64,000 bases of DNA from Sphingomonadales bacterium UBA2683 (GCA_002354635.1 DELZ01000003.1:186001-250000), one strand, 5' to 3'; shown: positions 34,878 to 43,414, counted from the stretch's first letter. The notes: generated by a model not told the origin, from the sequence alone. Program-made: numbers and translations.

Positions 34878-35903
34878 TCACGGCAACAGCAAGCTGGAAT
34901 CACCATAGCTGTAAAACCGATAGCCCCCGGCGATCGCATGGGCATATGCCGCCTGCATCGTTTCCAGCCCCATCAGCGCGCTGACCAGCATGAACAGGGT
35001 TGATTTCGGCAGGTGGAAATTGGTCATCAGACCGTCAATTGCGCGAAATTCGTAGCCGGGCGTGATGAAAATATCGGTATCGCCTTCGAACGGCCGTATG
35101 ATGCCGTCTGCACCGGTCGCGCTTTCCAGCAGCCGCAGGCTGGTGGTGCCGACGGCGATGATCCGGCCGCCCGCTGCCCGGGCAGCGTTCAGACGGTCGG
35201 CGGCTTCGGAACCAATCCGCCCCCATTCGCTATGCATTCGGTGATCGTCGGTTTCATCGACCTTGACCGGCAGGAACGTCCCCGCCCCGACATGCAGGGT
35301 CAGCGTTTCGCTGCTCACACCCGCAGCAGCAAGCGACTCGAGAAGGCCATCGGTGAAATGCAGCGCCGCCGTCGGCGCCGCCACCGCGCCCTTTTCCCGG
35401 GCGAACATGGTCTGATAGTCTTCGGCATCGCGTTCATCGATGGCCCGCTTGCTCGCAATATAGGGCGGCAACGGCATGGTGCCGGCGCGTTCGAGCAACA
35501 GTTCCACCGGTTCCTCGCCCAGGAAACGCAGGATGAAACTGCCATCGTCCAGTCTGGCTTCCGCCTCCGCCGAGACATCCGATCCGAAATCGACTTTATC
35601 GCCGATGCGCAGGCGCTTGGCGTTGCGGACAAAAGCCTGCCAGCGCCGCAGATCCACCCGCTTGTGCAGTGTGGCGCCAATTCTGGCCTCGCCTCTTGTC
35701 CCGCTCAGCTGCGCGGGGATGACCTTGGTGTCGTTGAACACCAATATATCGTGGGGACCCAGCAGATTCGGCAGATCGCTGACCACATGGTCGGATATCC
35801 GGTTACCGGTTACCGCCAGCAGTTTCGCGCTGTCGCGCGGAACTGCCGGTCGCAGCGCTATGCACTCCGGCGGCAGGTCAAAGTCAAAAAGTTCAACGCG
35901 CAC
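34878..35903 (-). CDS. queA: S-adenosylmethionine:tRNA ribosyltransferase-isomerase
   Basis: A 341-residue enzyme that transfers and isomerises the ribosyl moiety of SAM onto preQ1-tRNA to make epoxyqueuosine. Family motifs are MRVELFDFDLPPECIA at the N-terminus, NDTKVIPAQL, LHVGAGTF and a C-terminal YRFYSYGDSSLLL. GTG start, 8 bases after the PPIase stop. Its normal partner tgt is 5.5 kb downstream; the last 54 bases of queA have a decayed copy at 31484-31537. Confidence 0.95.
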   Translation of the reverse strand: MRVELFDFDLPPECIALRPAVPRDSAKLLAVTGNRISDHVVSDLPNLLGPHDILVFNDTKVIPAQLSGTRGEARIGATLHKRVDLRRWQAFVRNAKRLRIGDKVDFGSDVSAEAEARLDDGSFILRFLGEEPVELLLERAGTMPLPPYIASKRAIDERDAEDYQTMFAREKGAVAAPTAALHFTDGLLESLAAAGVSSETLTLHVGAGTFLPVKVDETDDHRMHSEWGRIGSEAADRLNAARAAGGRIIAVGTTSLRLLESATGADGIIRPFEGDTDIFITPGYEFRAIDGLMTNFHLPKSTLFMLVSALMGLETMQAAYAHAIAGGYRFYSYGDSSLLLP

Positions 35904-35911
35904 CGGCCGGT

Positions 35912-36562
35912 CTAGGGATTGATCGGCGCGTTCAGGTCATCCACCGTAATCGGCGCTTCGGCCTCGCTGACCCGGGCACCGGGCAGAACCGGCGGCTTGT
36001 TGTCGGCTGCTATCGAAGCCTGCAATATCCGGCTGGGATTCAAGGGCGGTTCGCCGCGCTGAATCCTGTCCACATATTCCATGCCGGATATAACCCGCCC
36101 GAACGCCGAATATTTGCCGTCGAGCGAGAAACGCGGATAGAAGAGGATGAAAAACTGGCTGTTGGCGCTGTCTTCGCTCTCGGACCGCGCCATCGAGATA
36201 ACGCCTCGTACATGCGGAAACTTGCCAAACTCCGCTTTCAGATCGGGCAGATCCGAACCACCGGTACCGGTACCGGTGGGATCTCCGGTCTGCGCCATGA
36301 AGCCTTCGATCACCCGGTGAAAGATAATCCCGTCATAAAAGCCCTGCCGCGCCAGCGTCTTGATCCGCTCGACATGGTTCGGAGCAAGATCGGCGAACAG
36401 CTGGATCGCCACCCGGCCACCAGTGGACAAGTCCAGATAGAGAATATTCTCTCCCGCGGGAACAGACGCCGGAGCCGGCGCCGGCTGCTCCGCTTCCTGT
36501 GCATGGGCGGCAAAGGAAACCAGAAACAGGGCTGAGAAGGTCAGAAGAAATTTACGCAGCAT
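35912..36562 (-). CDS. Periplasmic peptidyl-prolyl cis-trans isomerase (cyclophilin)
   Basis: 216 residues: signal peptide (MLRKFLLTFSALFLVSFAAHAQ), a Pro/Ala-rich spacer, then a cyclophilin domain with FHRVIEGFMAQTGD (active-site Arg) and the ANSQFFILF segment. It catalyses prolyl isomerisation of exported proteins. ATG 36562 is chosen because it gives a clean signal peptide; the open frame to 36631 is a non-conserved leader. Lies in the coaD-ppi-queA order typical of alphaproteobacteria. Confidence 0.92.
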   Translation of the reverse strand: MLRKFLLTFSALFLVSFAAHAQEAEQPAPAPASVPAGENILYLDLSTGGRVAIQLFADLAPNHVERIKTLARQGFYDGIIFHRVIEGFMAQTGDPTGTGTGGSDLPDLKAEFGKFPHVRGVISMARSESEDSANSQFFILFYPRFSLDGKYSAFGRVISGMEYVDRIQRGEPPLNPSRILQASIAADNKPPVLPGARVSEAEAPITVDDLNAPINP

Positions 36563-36648
36563 GGCATACTCGTTTGGTGTCAGGGGTTGGAAGGACACGT
36601 AGCCTTTGAACGATTCTGGCTTTCTCTGCAATGAATTGCTGGGAAAGG

Positions 36649-37152
36649 CTACTGATCGCCCTTGAGACCGATTTTCTGTACCCTTGCGGTAATTTCGTCC
36701 GCCACAAGCGGTGTCACGAATTTGTGAATTTCACCGCCGAACATGGCGATTTCCTTGACCAGGCGAGACGCGATCGGCTGCAGCGAGACATCAGCCATCA
36801 GGAACACCGTTTCGATATTGCCGTTCAGCTGCTGATTCATCCCGGCCATCTGATACTCATATTCAAAGTCGGCTACGGCGCGGAGGCCGCGCACAATCAC
36901 GCCGGCGCCCTGCTTCTCGGCAAATTTCATCAGCAGCATGTTGAATCCGACAACCTCGACGCCGTCGCCCAGTTCCGCCGTTTCACGGCGGACCATTTCC
37001 AGCCGCTCCTCATCCGAAAACATCGGCGATTTCGAAGGATTGGTGGTAACGCCAATCACCAGCTTGTCGACCAGCCGCATGCCGCGCCTGATAATATCCA
37101 TATGTCCCAGGGTTATGGGGTCAAAAGTCCCCGGATAAACACCGATTCTCAT
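36649..37152 (-). CDS. coaD: Phosphopantetheine adenylyltransferase
   Basis: 167 residues. Penultimate step of coenzyme A synthesis: ATP plus 4'-phosphopantetheine to dephospho-CoA. The nucleotidyl-transfer motif is GTFDPITLGHMDI (TxGH), and the C-terminal VSSSxVR-like region reads QPIASRLVKEIA. The ATG at 37152 starts the conserved MRIGVYPGTFDP; the upstream open frame is not conserved. Confidence 0.96.
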   Translation of the reverse strand: MRIGVYPGTFDPITLGHMDIIRRGMRLVDKLVIGVTTNPSKSPMFSDEERLEMVRRETAELGDGVEVVGFNMLLMKFAEKQGAGVIVRGLRAVADFEYEYQMAGMNQQLNGNIETVFLMADVSLQPIASRLVKEIAMFGGEIHKFVTPLVADEITARVQKIGLKGDQ

Positions 37153-37168
37153 ATATTGCTCCCCCCGA

Positions 37169-38086
37169 CTAGCGGTCTCTTGTAATTGTATATTCGGCGA
37201 TGGCGCGCAGCAAATCAGCTTCCTCGCCATAACCGTTCAGGTGGGATTTCGCTTGATTTGCAAGCATCTCCGCCTGATCTTTTGCCCGTTCCAGCCCCAT
37301 CAGGCTCAGAAAGGTCTCCTTGCCGGCCTGGGCATCCTTGTGCAGCGCCTTGCCGGCTTTTTCCTCGTCGCCTTCGACGTCCAGGATATCGTCTGCAATC
37401 TGGAACGCGAGGCCCAGATCATGGGCATAGCCGCGCAGACTCGTGCGCCCTTCCTCGGCCACCCGGCCCAGAATCGCTCCGATTTCCACGCAGGCCGCGA
37501 TCAGCGCACCGGTTTTCAGCTGTTGCAGCCGGGTTACTGTCTGCAGGTTAAAGGTAGAATGTTCTGCTACCAGATCCATCATCTGACCGCCTGCCATGCC
37601 GGCAGGGCCGGCAGCCTTGGCGAGGCAGGCCGTCATTTCGGCGCGCACGAACGGATCATGATGGGTACGTTCGTCGGCCAGCAAGCCGAAAGCCAGCGCG
37701 TGCAGTGCATCGCCCGCGAGAACCGCGGTCGCTTCACCAAAAGCGATATGAGTGGTCGGCTTGCCCCGGCGCATGTCGTCATCATCCATACAGGGCAGAT
37801 CATCATGAATCAGCGAATAGACATGCAGCGCCTCGACCGCTGTCGCCGCACGCAAGGCGCAGGATTCATCGACATTGAAAAGCCCGGCCGTCGCCATCAC
37901 CAGCAGGGGTCTCAGCCGTTTGCCGCCGCCGATCGCAGCATGGCGCATCGCTTCATATAATTCGCTGCGGGCATCATCGGGAACCTGCAAAAGGGAATCG
38001 AACTGCCGGTCGACCGCGGTGGCAACCCGACCCATCTCGCGGAAAAGATCAGAATTGTTGTTGGCCGCCAATGGCTCAGTCCGCAT
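37169..38086 (-). CDS. ispA: Farnesyl/geranyl diphosphate synthase (polyprenyl synthetase)
   Basis: 305 residues. Chain elongation of isopentenyl units, feeding quinone, carotenoid and undecaprenyl synthesis. The first Asp-rich motif is HDDLPCMDDDDMRRGKPT and the second is AFQIADDILDVEGD. GGGKRLRP is the substrate-binding segment. ATG 38086 overlaps the xseB stop by 11 bases, supporting coupling; the longer frame to 38194 is inside xseB. Confidence 0.93.
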   Translation of the reverse strand: MRTEPLAANNNSDLFREMGRVATAVDRQFDSLLQVPDDARSELYEAMRHAAIGGGKRLRPLLVMATAGLFNVDESCALRAATAVEALHVYSLIHDDLPCMDDDDMRRGKPTTHIAFGEATAVLAGDALHALAFGLLADERTHHDPFVRAEMTACLAKAAGPAGMAGGQMMDLVAEHSTFNLQTVTRLQQLKTGALIAACVEIGAILGRVAEEGRTSLRGYAHDLGLAFQIADDILDVEGDEEKAGKALHKDAQAGKETFLSLMGLERAKDQAEMLANQAKSHLNGYGEEADLLRAIAEYTITRDR

Positions 38087-38324
38087 CAAAAGGGGCAGTG
38101 GCTTGCGGCTTGCCGTCGCGATCGAGTGTGATTTTCTCAATCTTGGCTTGCGCCGCTTCCAGCCTTTGCTGGCAAAGGCCGCGCAATTTTTCACCTTCGC
38201 TATACAGCTCGATCGACTGGTCGAGCGGTACGTCGCCGCTTTCCAGCTTGCGAACGATGTCTTCGAGCCGCTTCAGCGCGTCCTCAAAGTTCAGCGTCGA
38301 CAGGTCATCTTTGGTTTCGCTCAT
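38076..38324 (-). CDS. xseB: Exodeoxyribonuclease VII small subunit
   Basis: 82 residues with the family core NFEDALKRLEDIVRKLESGD and SIELYSEGEKL. It partners XseA in mismatch-linked and general DNA degradation. ATG 38324 is preferred over an in-frame TTG at 38336. Overlaps ispA, the usual xseB-ispA arrangement. Confidence 0.94.
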   Translation of the reverse strand: MSETKDDLSTLNFEDALKRLEDIVRKLESGDVPLDQSIELYSEGEKLRGLCQQRLEAAQAKIEKITLDRDGKPQATAPFDAD

Positions 38325-38424
38325 GCCGAAATTCAATGAAGACGCTTTCCTTCGCGGTCAAGGGCTTGGGCTTCACTATCATCAACTTCCGGTGTAGCTT
38401 TCGAAGAAAAGGGGGAGAGAGAAT

Positions 38425-39084
38425 ATGTTCATCGGTCATTTTGCACCTGCGATGGTTGCGGCAACCCATCCGAAAGCACCGGGGCTCGGTACCTTGTTTG
38501 TGGCGGGGCAGCTGCTGGATTTCGGATTTTTTGGTCTCGCGCTGGCCGGCGTGGAAAATTTTCGAATCACCCCGGGGATCACCAAGATGGTGCCGCTCGA
38601 CCTCTACGATATGTCCTATACGCACAGCCTGCTCGGCAGCACTCTGTTGGCAGCAGCTTTCGCGCTGCTGATCTGGCTGTTCACACGCAATCGCACCGGC
38701 GCGCTGATCGGCGGCGCCGTGGTCCTGTCGCACTGGTTTCTCGATCTGCTGGTGCATGCGCCCGACCTGACACTCGCCGGCTCTCCGCCAAAATTCGGTT
38801 TTGGCCTTTGGAACTATCCAATCATCGAGATGCCGCTGGAAATCGGCATCACCTTTGGGGCGCTGGCATTTTACGTGATCCGGACCAGGGCCGTTTCCAG
38901 CCGGTCCGGATATGCGCTGGGCCTTTTGGCCGTATTGCTGCTGGCCTTCCAATCGGTCAACTGGTTCGGTCCGGAACCGCAATCCGCCGATATGGCAATG
39001 AAGCTGACCGGTCTGCTTGCCTTCTCGGTCGCGGCACTTGCCGCCTGGTGGGCAGGTCGAACGCGCAAATTGAAACAGTCTTGA
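38425..39084 (+). CDS. Multi-pass membrane protein, YdjM-like putative metal-dependent hydrolase
   Basis: 219 residues with about six membrane segments. Conserved polar residues lie near the membrane: TATHPKA at the N-terminus and SHWFLDLLVHAPD (HxxxD...H) near residue 110, an arrangement like the YdjM/DUF457 metal-dependent hydrolases. GGGGGAGA is 8 bases before ATG 38425. The DUF2177 gene follows after 14 bases, so the two are probably cotranscribed. Role unknown. Confidence 0.7.
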   Translation: MFIGHFAPAMVAATHPKAPGLGTLFVAGQLLDFGFFGLALAGVENFRITPGITKMVPLDLYDMSYTHSLLGSTLLAAAFALLIWLFTRNRTGALIGGAVVLSHWFLDLLVHAPDLTLAGSPPKFGFGLWNYPIIEMPLEIGITFGALAFYVIRTRAVSSRSGYALGLLAVLLLAFQSVNWFGPEPQSADMAMKLTGLLAFSVAALAAWWAGRTRKLKQS

Positions 39085-39098
39085 GGACGAAATCGACC

Positions 39099-39506
39099 AT
39101 GACCCAGTATATCGCCGCTTATTTCATCGCCGCTCTGATCTTCGGTGTTCTGGATGCGATATGGCTGAGCAACGCCGCTCCGTCGCTCTATCGGCCCATC
39201 ATTGGCGATATCATGGCTGACCAGTTTCGGCTGGCGCCGGCGTTGACCTTCTACGCTCTGTATCTCGGCGGGATGATGTGGTTCGCCGTGCGTCCGGCGC
39301 TAATCGACGGCCAATGGACAACGGCATTGCTCAACGGCGCTCTGCTGGGCTTTTTCTGCTATGCCACGTTCGACCTCACCAGCCAGGCGGTGTTCAAGAC
39401 CTGGTCGACAAAATTGACCATCATCGACATGATCTGGGGCACATTCGCGACCGGCACGACGGCGGCTCTGACCGCCTGGCTGGTACTCAGGTTTGTGAAG
39501 GCTTAG
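39099..39506 (+). CDS. DUF2177-family membrane protein
   Basis: 135 residues with four membrane segments and the family pattern FGVLDAIWLS near the N-terminus, GALLGFFCYATFDLTSQA in the middle and DMIWGTFATGTTAAL near the end. Function unknown. The open frame upstream of 39099 lies inside the previous gene and is a shadow. It converges on the DUF1289 gene. Confidence 0.88.
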   Translation: MTQYIAAYFIAALIFGVLDAIWLSNAAPSLYRPIIGDIMADQFRLAPALTFYALYLGGMMWFAVRPALIDGQWTTALLNGALLGFFCYATFDLTSQAVFKTWSTKLTIIDMIWGTFATGTTAALTAWLVLRFVKA

Positions 39507-39507
39507 A

Positions 39508-39708
39508 TCAGGACCCGGTTTCGCCGATCACGGACCGACTATTTCGTTTCAAGATCTGCATTCTCTCCGGCAGCAGCGCAAGAATCTCCTTTTGCCGCCA
39601 CATGGAGGCAGCGGACCACTCCGCGATTTCCGCCAGACTGCGCCCGCAACCAACACAAAGGCCGCATGTACGATCAATGGCACAGATATCGTTACAGGGC
39701 GATTTCAA
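39508..39708 (-). CDS. DUF1289-family small cysteine-rich protein
   Basis: 66 residues with the family motif SPCNDICAIDRTCGLCVGCGRS: five Cys in the first 25 residues that could bind a metal or Fe-S cluster, then a helical TxxEIxxW-like segment (LAEIAEWSAAS). TTG start overlapping the isomerase stop by 4 bases, with GAGGAG upstream. Translationally coupled to the isomerase. Confidence 0.85.
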   Translation of the reverse strand: MKSPCNDICAIDRTCGLCVGCGRSLAEIAEWSAASMWRQKEILALLPERMQILKRNSRSVIGETGS

Positions 39709-40304
39709 GAGGACAGCTGCTCCTCGATCTGCCCAAGGCGCTCCTTGCCGAAATAGATTTCGCCATCGACAAACATGGTCGGGATACCGAAGGCCCCGCG
39801 TTCAACTGCCTTTTCCGTATTGTCGATCAACGCCTGTTTGACCGCCGGATCCTGGGTTCTCTCCGGGAGGTCCTGCCCTTCAAAGCCGCCATTATGCAGG
39901 ATTTTGGCTAGCGTATCGCCGTCGGTTACGTCCAGCCCCTGCTCCCAGATGGCCGGCAGCAGCGTGTCAATGAACCCGCTCCGCTTTTCCGGGTCCAGCG
40001 CCACCAACATCCGCTGCAGGGTAATCGTGTTGAACGGAAATTTCGGGTTCATCTTGAACTTGGTCAGCCCATGTTTTTTGATGAACCGGTTCATCTCCAG
40101 CATCGCATAGTCATTCTTGCCCTTCACATCCGCATCGCGAACGAAGGGCGGTGCGTTACCCGTCAGCTTGTGCATGCCGCCAAGAAAAGCGGGCGTGACC
40201 GCGATCGTCGCGCCATATTTGTCCGCCAGCGCCCTCAGCGGCGACCAGATCAGATAGGCATTGGGGCTTACAAAATCAAAAATCAGTTCGATGGTCTTGG
40301 TCAT
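39705..40304 (-). CDS. 2-hydroxychromene-2-carboxylate isomerase/DsbA-family oxidoreductase
   Basis: 199 residues with the DsbA/kappa-GST thioredoxin fold: IELIFDFVSPNAYL at the start (the FxSPxxY pattern where DsbA has CxxC), an all-helical insert, and GIPTMFVDGEIYFG containing the cis-Pro. In naphthalene-type pathways such enzymes isomerise 2-hydroxychromene-2-carboxylate with glutathione. ATG 40304 starts the fold; the frame to 40403 is not conserved. Divergent from purL. Confidence 0.86.
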   Translation of the reverse strand: MTKTIELIFDFVSPNAYLIWSPLRALADKYGATIAVTPAFLGGMHKLTGNAPPFVRDADVKGKNDYAMLEMNRFIKKHGLTKFKMNPKFPFNTITLQRMLVALDPEKRSGFIDTLLPAIWEQGLDVTDGDTLAKILHNGGFEGQDLPERTQDPAVKQALIDNTEKAVERGAFGIPTMFVDGEIYFGKERLGQIEEQLSS

Positions 40305-40396
40305 GCAACGGCTCCTTTGCCACCAATCCATAAAGCAGCACACCGAAACATCAATTCCCTCTAGGCGAAATTGTCCCGCCTCGTTAAAGGGTCTGC

Positions 40397-42604
40397 ATGA
40401 CAACAGACACGCTGATCGCAGAGCCCCGGATCTCCACCGAAACCGTGCGCGAGCACGGCCTCAACGCGGAGGAATATCAGCGCATATTAAATGCCCTCGG
40501 CCGCGAGCCGAATATTACCGAGCTCGGCATATTCTCGGTGATGTGGTCGGAACATTGTTCCTACAAGTCATCGCGCCTGCATCTCAAGAAGCTTCCGACA
40601 ACCGGTCCTCAGGTTATCTGCGGCCCCGGCGAAAACGCCGGCGTCATCGATATCGGCGACGGACAGGCGGCGATCTTCAAGATGGAGAGCCACAACCACC
40701 CGTCCTATATCGAACCCTATCAGGGCGCCGCAACCGGCGTCGGCGGCATATTGCGCGACGTCTTCACCATGGGCGCGCGACCGGTGGCCAACCTCAACGC
40801 GCTGCGCTTCGGACGGCCCGACCATCCGAAGATGAAGCATCTGGTCAAGGGCGTGGTCGCGGGTATCGGCGGCTACGGCAATTGCGTCGGCGTCCCGACG
40901 GTCGGCGGCGAAACCAATTTCGATCCCGCCTATGACGGCAATATCATCGTCAACGCAATGACCGTAGGCGTCGCCGATGCCGACAAGATTTTCTATTCGG
41001 CCGCGTCCGGCGTCGGCAATCCGATCGTCTATGTCGGCTCAAAGACCGGCCGCGACGGCATCCACGGCGCGACCATGGCGAGCGCGGAATTTGACGATGA
41101 CAGCGATGAAAAGCGTCCCACCGTCCAGGTCGGCGATCCATTCACGGAGAAATTGCTGATCGAAGCCTGCCTCGAGCTGATGGCCAGCGATGCGATTGTC
41201 GCGATTCAGGATATGGGCGCCGCGGGTCTGACCAGTTCCAGCGTCGAAATGGCGACCAATGGCGAAGTTGGTATCATCCTCGACATGGACAAGGTGCCGT
41301 GCCGCGAAACCGGCATGACCGCTTATGAGATGATGCTCAGCGAATCGCAGGAACGCATGCTGATGGTGCTGAAACCCGGCCGCGAGGAAATGGCCGAGGC
41401 GATTTTCACCAAATGGGAACTGGACTTCGCGGTAATCGGCGAGGTCACCGACACGCGCCGGATGGTGCTGACCCACAAGGGCGAAACCGTCTGCGACATT
41501 CCGCTCGGGCCGCTCGCCGACGACGCGCCGCTCTATGACCGCCCGCACCTGACCCGCGAGGAATATGCCGCGCATATCAATATCCAGCCGATTGGCGATA
41601 TTCCGGAAAGCACCGACATCGGCGAGGACCTTCTGAAAATGATGGCCAGCCCCGCGCTCGCCTCGCGCCGCTGGATCTGGGAACAATATGACAGCCAGGT
41701 TGGCGCAGACACCGCGCAGCGCTCCGGCGGCGATGCCGCAGTCGTCCGGGTCCATGGCACCAACAAGGGCCTCGCGATCACCACCGACTGCACCCCGCGC
41801 TACTGCAAGGCCGATCCCTATGAAGGCGGCAAGCAGGCGATTGCCGAAGCCTATCGCAACCTCTGCGCGGTCGGTGCCAAACCGCTCGCGACCACCGACT
41901 GCATGAATTTCGGCAACCCCGAGAAACCGCATATCATGGCGCAATTCGTCGGCTGCATCGAAGGCATGGGCGAAGCCTGCAAGGCGCTCGACATGCCGAT
42001 CGTATCCGGCAATGTCAGCCTCTATAACGAGACCACCGGCGCCGACGGCATCAGCCATGCGATCCTGCCGACACCGGCGATCGGTGCAGTCGGGCTGATC
42101 GACGATCTCGACACGATGATGACCATCGGTTTCAAGAACGAGGGCGACCATATTGCCACCATCGGTTTTCACTACGAGGAGCTCGGCCAGTCAACATGGC
42201 TGCGTGAAATCCACGGTCTGCAGGACGGCCCGCCGCCCAAGGTCGACCTCGCGGACGAGCTGTGGGCCGGCCAGGTCATCCGCGACCTGATCGCCGAAGG
42301 CAAGGTTACCGCGGTCCATGATATCAGCGATGGCGGTCTCGCCGTCGCGCTCGCCGAAATGGCGCTGGCCGGCAATCTCGGTGCCGAGATCGACCAGATG
42401 ACCACCGCCTTTGCCTTCAGCGAGGCGCAAGGCCGCTATGTCATTACCTATCGCGCCGACGCCGAGCTGGATCGGGAGAAAGTGCCGTTCGAGAAAATCG
42501 GCGAGGTGAAGGGCGACAAGCTGGTACTGAACGGGAGCCCCGTGCCGGTGAGCGATCTGCGCGATGCCCACGAGAGCTTCTTTCAGGACTGGATGGAAGA
42601 CTAG
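40397..42604 (+). CDS. purL: Phosphoribosylformylglycinamidine synthase subunit II
   Basis: 735 residues, the small-PurL type that works with PurS and PurQ in step 4 of purine synthesis. Conserved stretches are LGIFSVMWSEHCSYKSS near the start, KMESHNHPS (catalytic His), GGYGNCVGVPTVGGE and DISDGGLAVALAEMA. ATG 40397 starts a normal N-terminus. A REP-like inverted repeat begins 3 bases after its stop. Confidence 0.97.
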   Translation: MTTDTLIAEPRISTETVREHGLNAEEYQRILNALGREPNITELGIFSVMWSEHCSYKSSRLHLKKLPTTGPQVICGPGENAGVIDIGDGQAAIFKMESHNHPSYIEPYQGAATGVGGILRDVFTMGARPVANLNALRFGRPDHPKMKHLVKGVVAGIGGYGNCVGVPTVGGETNFDPAYDGNIIVNAMTVGVADADKIFYSAASGVGNPIVYVGSKTGRDGIHGATMASAEFDDDSDEKRPTVQVGDPFTEKLLIEACLELMASDAIVAIQDMGAAGLTSSSVEMATNGEVGIILDMDKVPCRETGMTAYEMMLSESQERMLMVLKPGREEMAEAIFTKWELDFAVIGEVTDTRRMVLTHKGETVCDIPLGPLADDAPLYDRPHLTREEYAAHINIQPIGDIPESTDIGEDLLKMMASPALASRRWIWEQYDSQVGADTAQRSGGDAAVVRVHGTNKGLAITTDCTPRYCKADPYEGGKQAIAEAYRNLCAVGAKPLATTDCMNFGNPEKPHIMAQFVGCIEGMGEACKALDMPIVSGNVSLYNETTGADGISHAILPTPAIGAVGLIDDLDTMMTIGFKNEGDHIATIGFHYEELGQSTWLREIHGLQDGPPPKVDLADELWAGQVIRDLIAEGKVTAVHDISDGGLAVALAEMALAGNLGAEIDQMTTAFAFSEAQGRYVITYRADAELDREKVPFEKIGEVKGDKLVLNGSPVPVSDLRDAHESFFQDWMED

Positions 42605-42606
42605 GC

Positions 42607-42748
42607 CGCGTCTAGCCCCTCCACCACGCTTCGCGCGGTCCCCCTCCCCATGCCTGCGGCACAGGGAGGATGCATTTTGATCTTTCCTCCCTGTTGCGCA
42701 GCAATAGGGAGGTGGCGCGCCGAAGGCGTGACGGAGGGGCTAGACGCG
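42607..42748. repeat. REP-like family A inverted pair, left of the DUF559 gene
   Basis: Two head-to-head REP-like units. L1 is 42614-42671 and L2 is 42685-42741; a perfect 16-base outer inverted repeat (42607-42622 and 42733-42748) closes the pair. Each unit carries two hairpins, for example CTCCC-CA-TGCC-TGC-GGCA-CA-GGGAG in L1. The right arm contains the last two sense codons and the TAG stop of the DUF559 gene. Confidence 0.92.
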
Positions 42749-43096
42749 ACCTCTGGCGTATCGGACAATCTGGTCCGCAATCCCGATTGTATCGTCCAAA
42801 ACCGAGCGCGCTGATACACGTTTGGTTTCAATGCCCTGCTTCATGACAAAGGCATCGCGCAGCGCATCGCGTTCTGGTCGATTTCCCATCGCATGTGCTA
42901 CCCCGTCGACTTCAATGGCGAGCTTTGCTGCCGGGCAATAAAAGTCCAGAATATATGGGCCAAGTGGATGCTGGCGGCGGAATTTGACGCCGCATGGTTT
43001 TTTGCGAAGCTGCTGCCAAAGCATGATCTCCGGTTTGCTCATGGTCTTGCGCAGTTTCCTTGCTTGCAGGACGGTATTTCTGAACGTTCGTGCCAT
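42740..43096 (-). CDS. DUF559-domain putative endonuclease (Vsr-like PD-(D/E)xK fold)
   Basis: A 118-residue single-domain protein. A basic N-terminus (QARKLRKTMSKPEIMLWQQL) leads into a nuclease core KFRRQHPLGPYILDFYC...LAIEVDG. The Asp of LDFY and the Glu of IEVD are spaced as in the D...ExK-like site of Vsr-related nucleases, and a basic C-terminus follows. Substrate and role are unknown for the family. The ribosome site GGAGG (43101-43105) lies inside the right-hand REP unit and the stop lies inside the left-hand one, so the gene spans exactly from repeat to repeat. No transposase or methylase is adjacent. Confidence 0.88.
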   Translation of the reverse strand: MARTFRNTVLQARKLRKTMSKPEIMLWQQLRKKPCGVKFRRQHPLGPYILDFYCPAAKLAIEVDGVAHAMGNRPERDALRDAFVMKQGIETKRVSARSVLDDTIGIADQIVRYARGRV

Positions 43097-43097
43097 G

Positions 43098-43273
43098 GCC
43101 CCTCCGTCAGCCTTTCAGGCTGACACCTCCCCGTTGCTTGGCAACAGGGAGGATGAAGTTATCAGAAATACTTCGAGATCGGGAGACAGCGGGCCAAAAC
43201 TGTCAAAACAGGCATATCCTCCCTGTGCCGCAGGCATGGGGAGGGGGACCACGCGAAGCGTGGTGGAGGGGCT
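43098..43273. repeat. REP-like family A inverted pair, right of the DUF559 gene
   Basis: R2 is 43098-43154 and R1 is 43216-43273, separated by about 60 bases of spacer. R1 is an inverted copy of L1 with 57 of 58 bases identical. R2 is an inverted, more diverged copy of L2 (about three-quarters identical), but pairing in its hairpins is kept, as in GTCAGCCT-TTC-AGGCTGAC at 43106-43124. R2 supplies the DUF559 ribosome binding site. Confidence 0.92.
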
Positions 43274-43414
43274 GTTGACTTCACAGCGACGCTGTCACCA
43301 TTGGGTCACGACCCATTTGGAACCACTACGGAATTCCTACGTAGATAGGATCAGGTGTCGCCATAACCATTCGCAAAGCCGACACCTTGGCGACACAAGA
43401 GAAGGACGCCCACC
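43274..43414. promoter_or_regulatory. DUF3052 upstream region with an inverted repeat
   Basis: With the REP pair this makes a 318-base gap before the DUF3052 gene. It holds an 8-base perfect inverted repeat, AGGTGTCG at 43353-43360 and CGACACCT at 43380-43387, 19 bases apart and about 28 bases before the start. It could be an operator or a leader hairpin. Nothing else was seen here. Confidence 0.4.

Noticed and set aside
34671..35003. 110-codon plus-strand frame between the Rieske gene and queA
   Set aside because: It runs antisense into the queA 3' end, has no ribosome site and the matching part is explained by queA. Treated as non-coding.
42607..43273. REP pairs taken as a CRISPR array or as insertion-sequence ends
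   Set aside because: Only two unit pairs in inverted order with unequal spacers, no cas genes, no transposase and no target-site duplication recognised.
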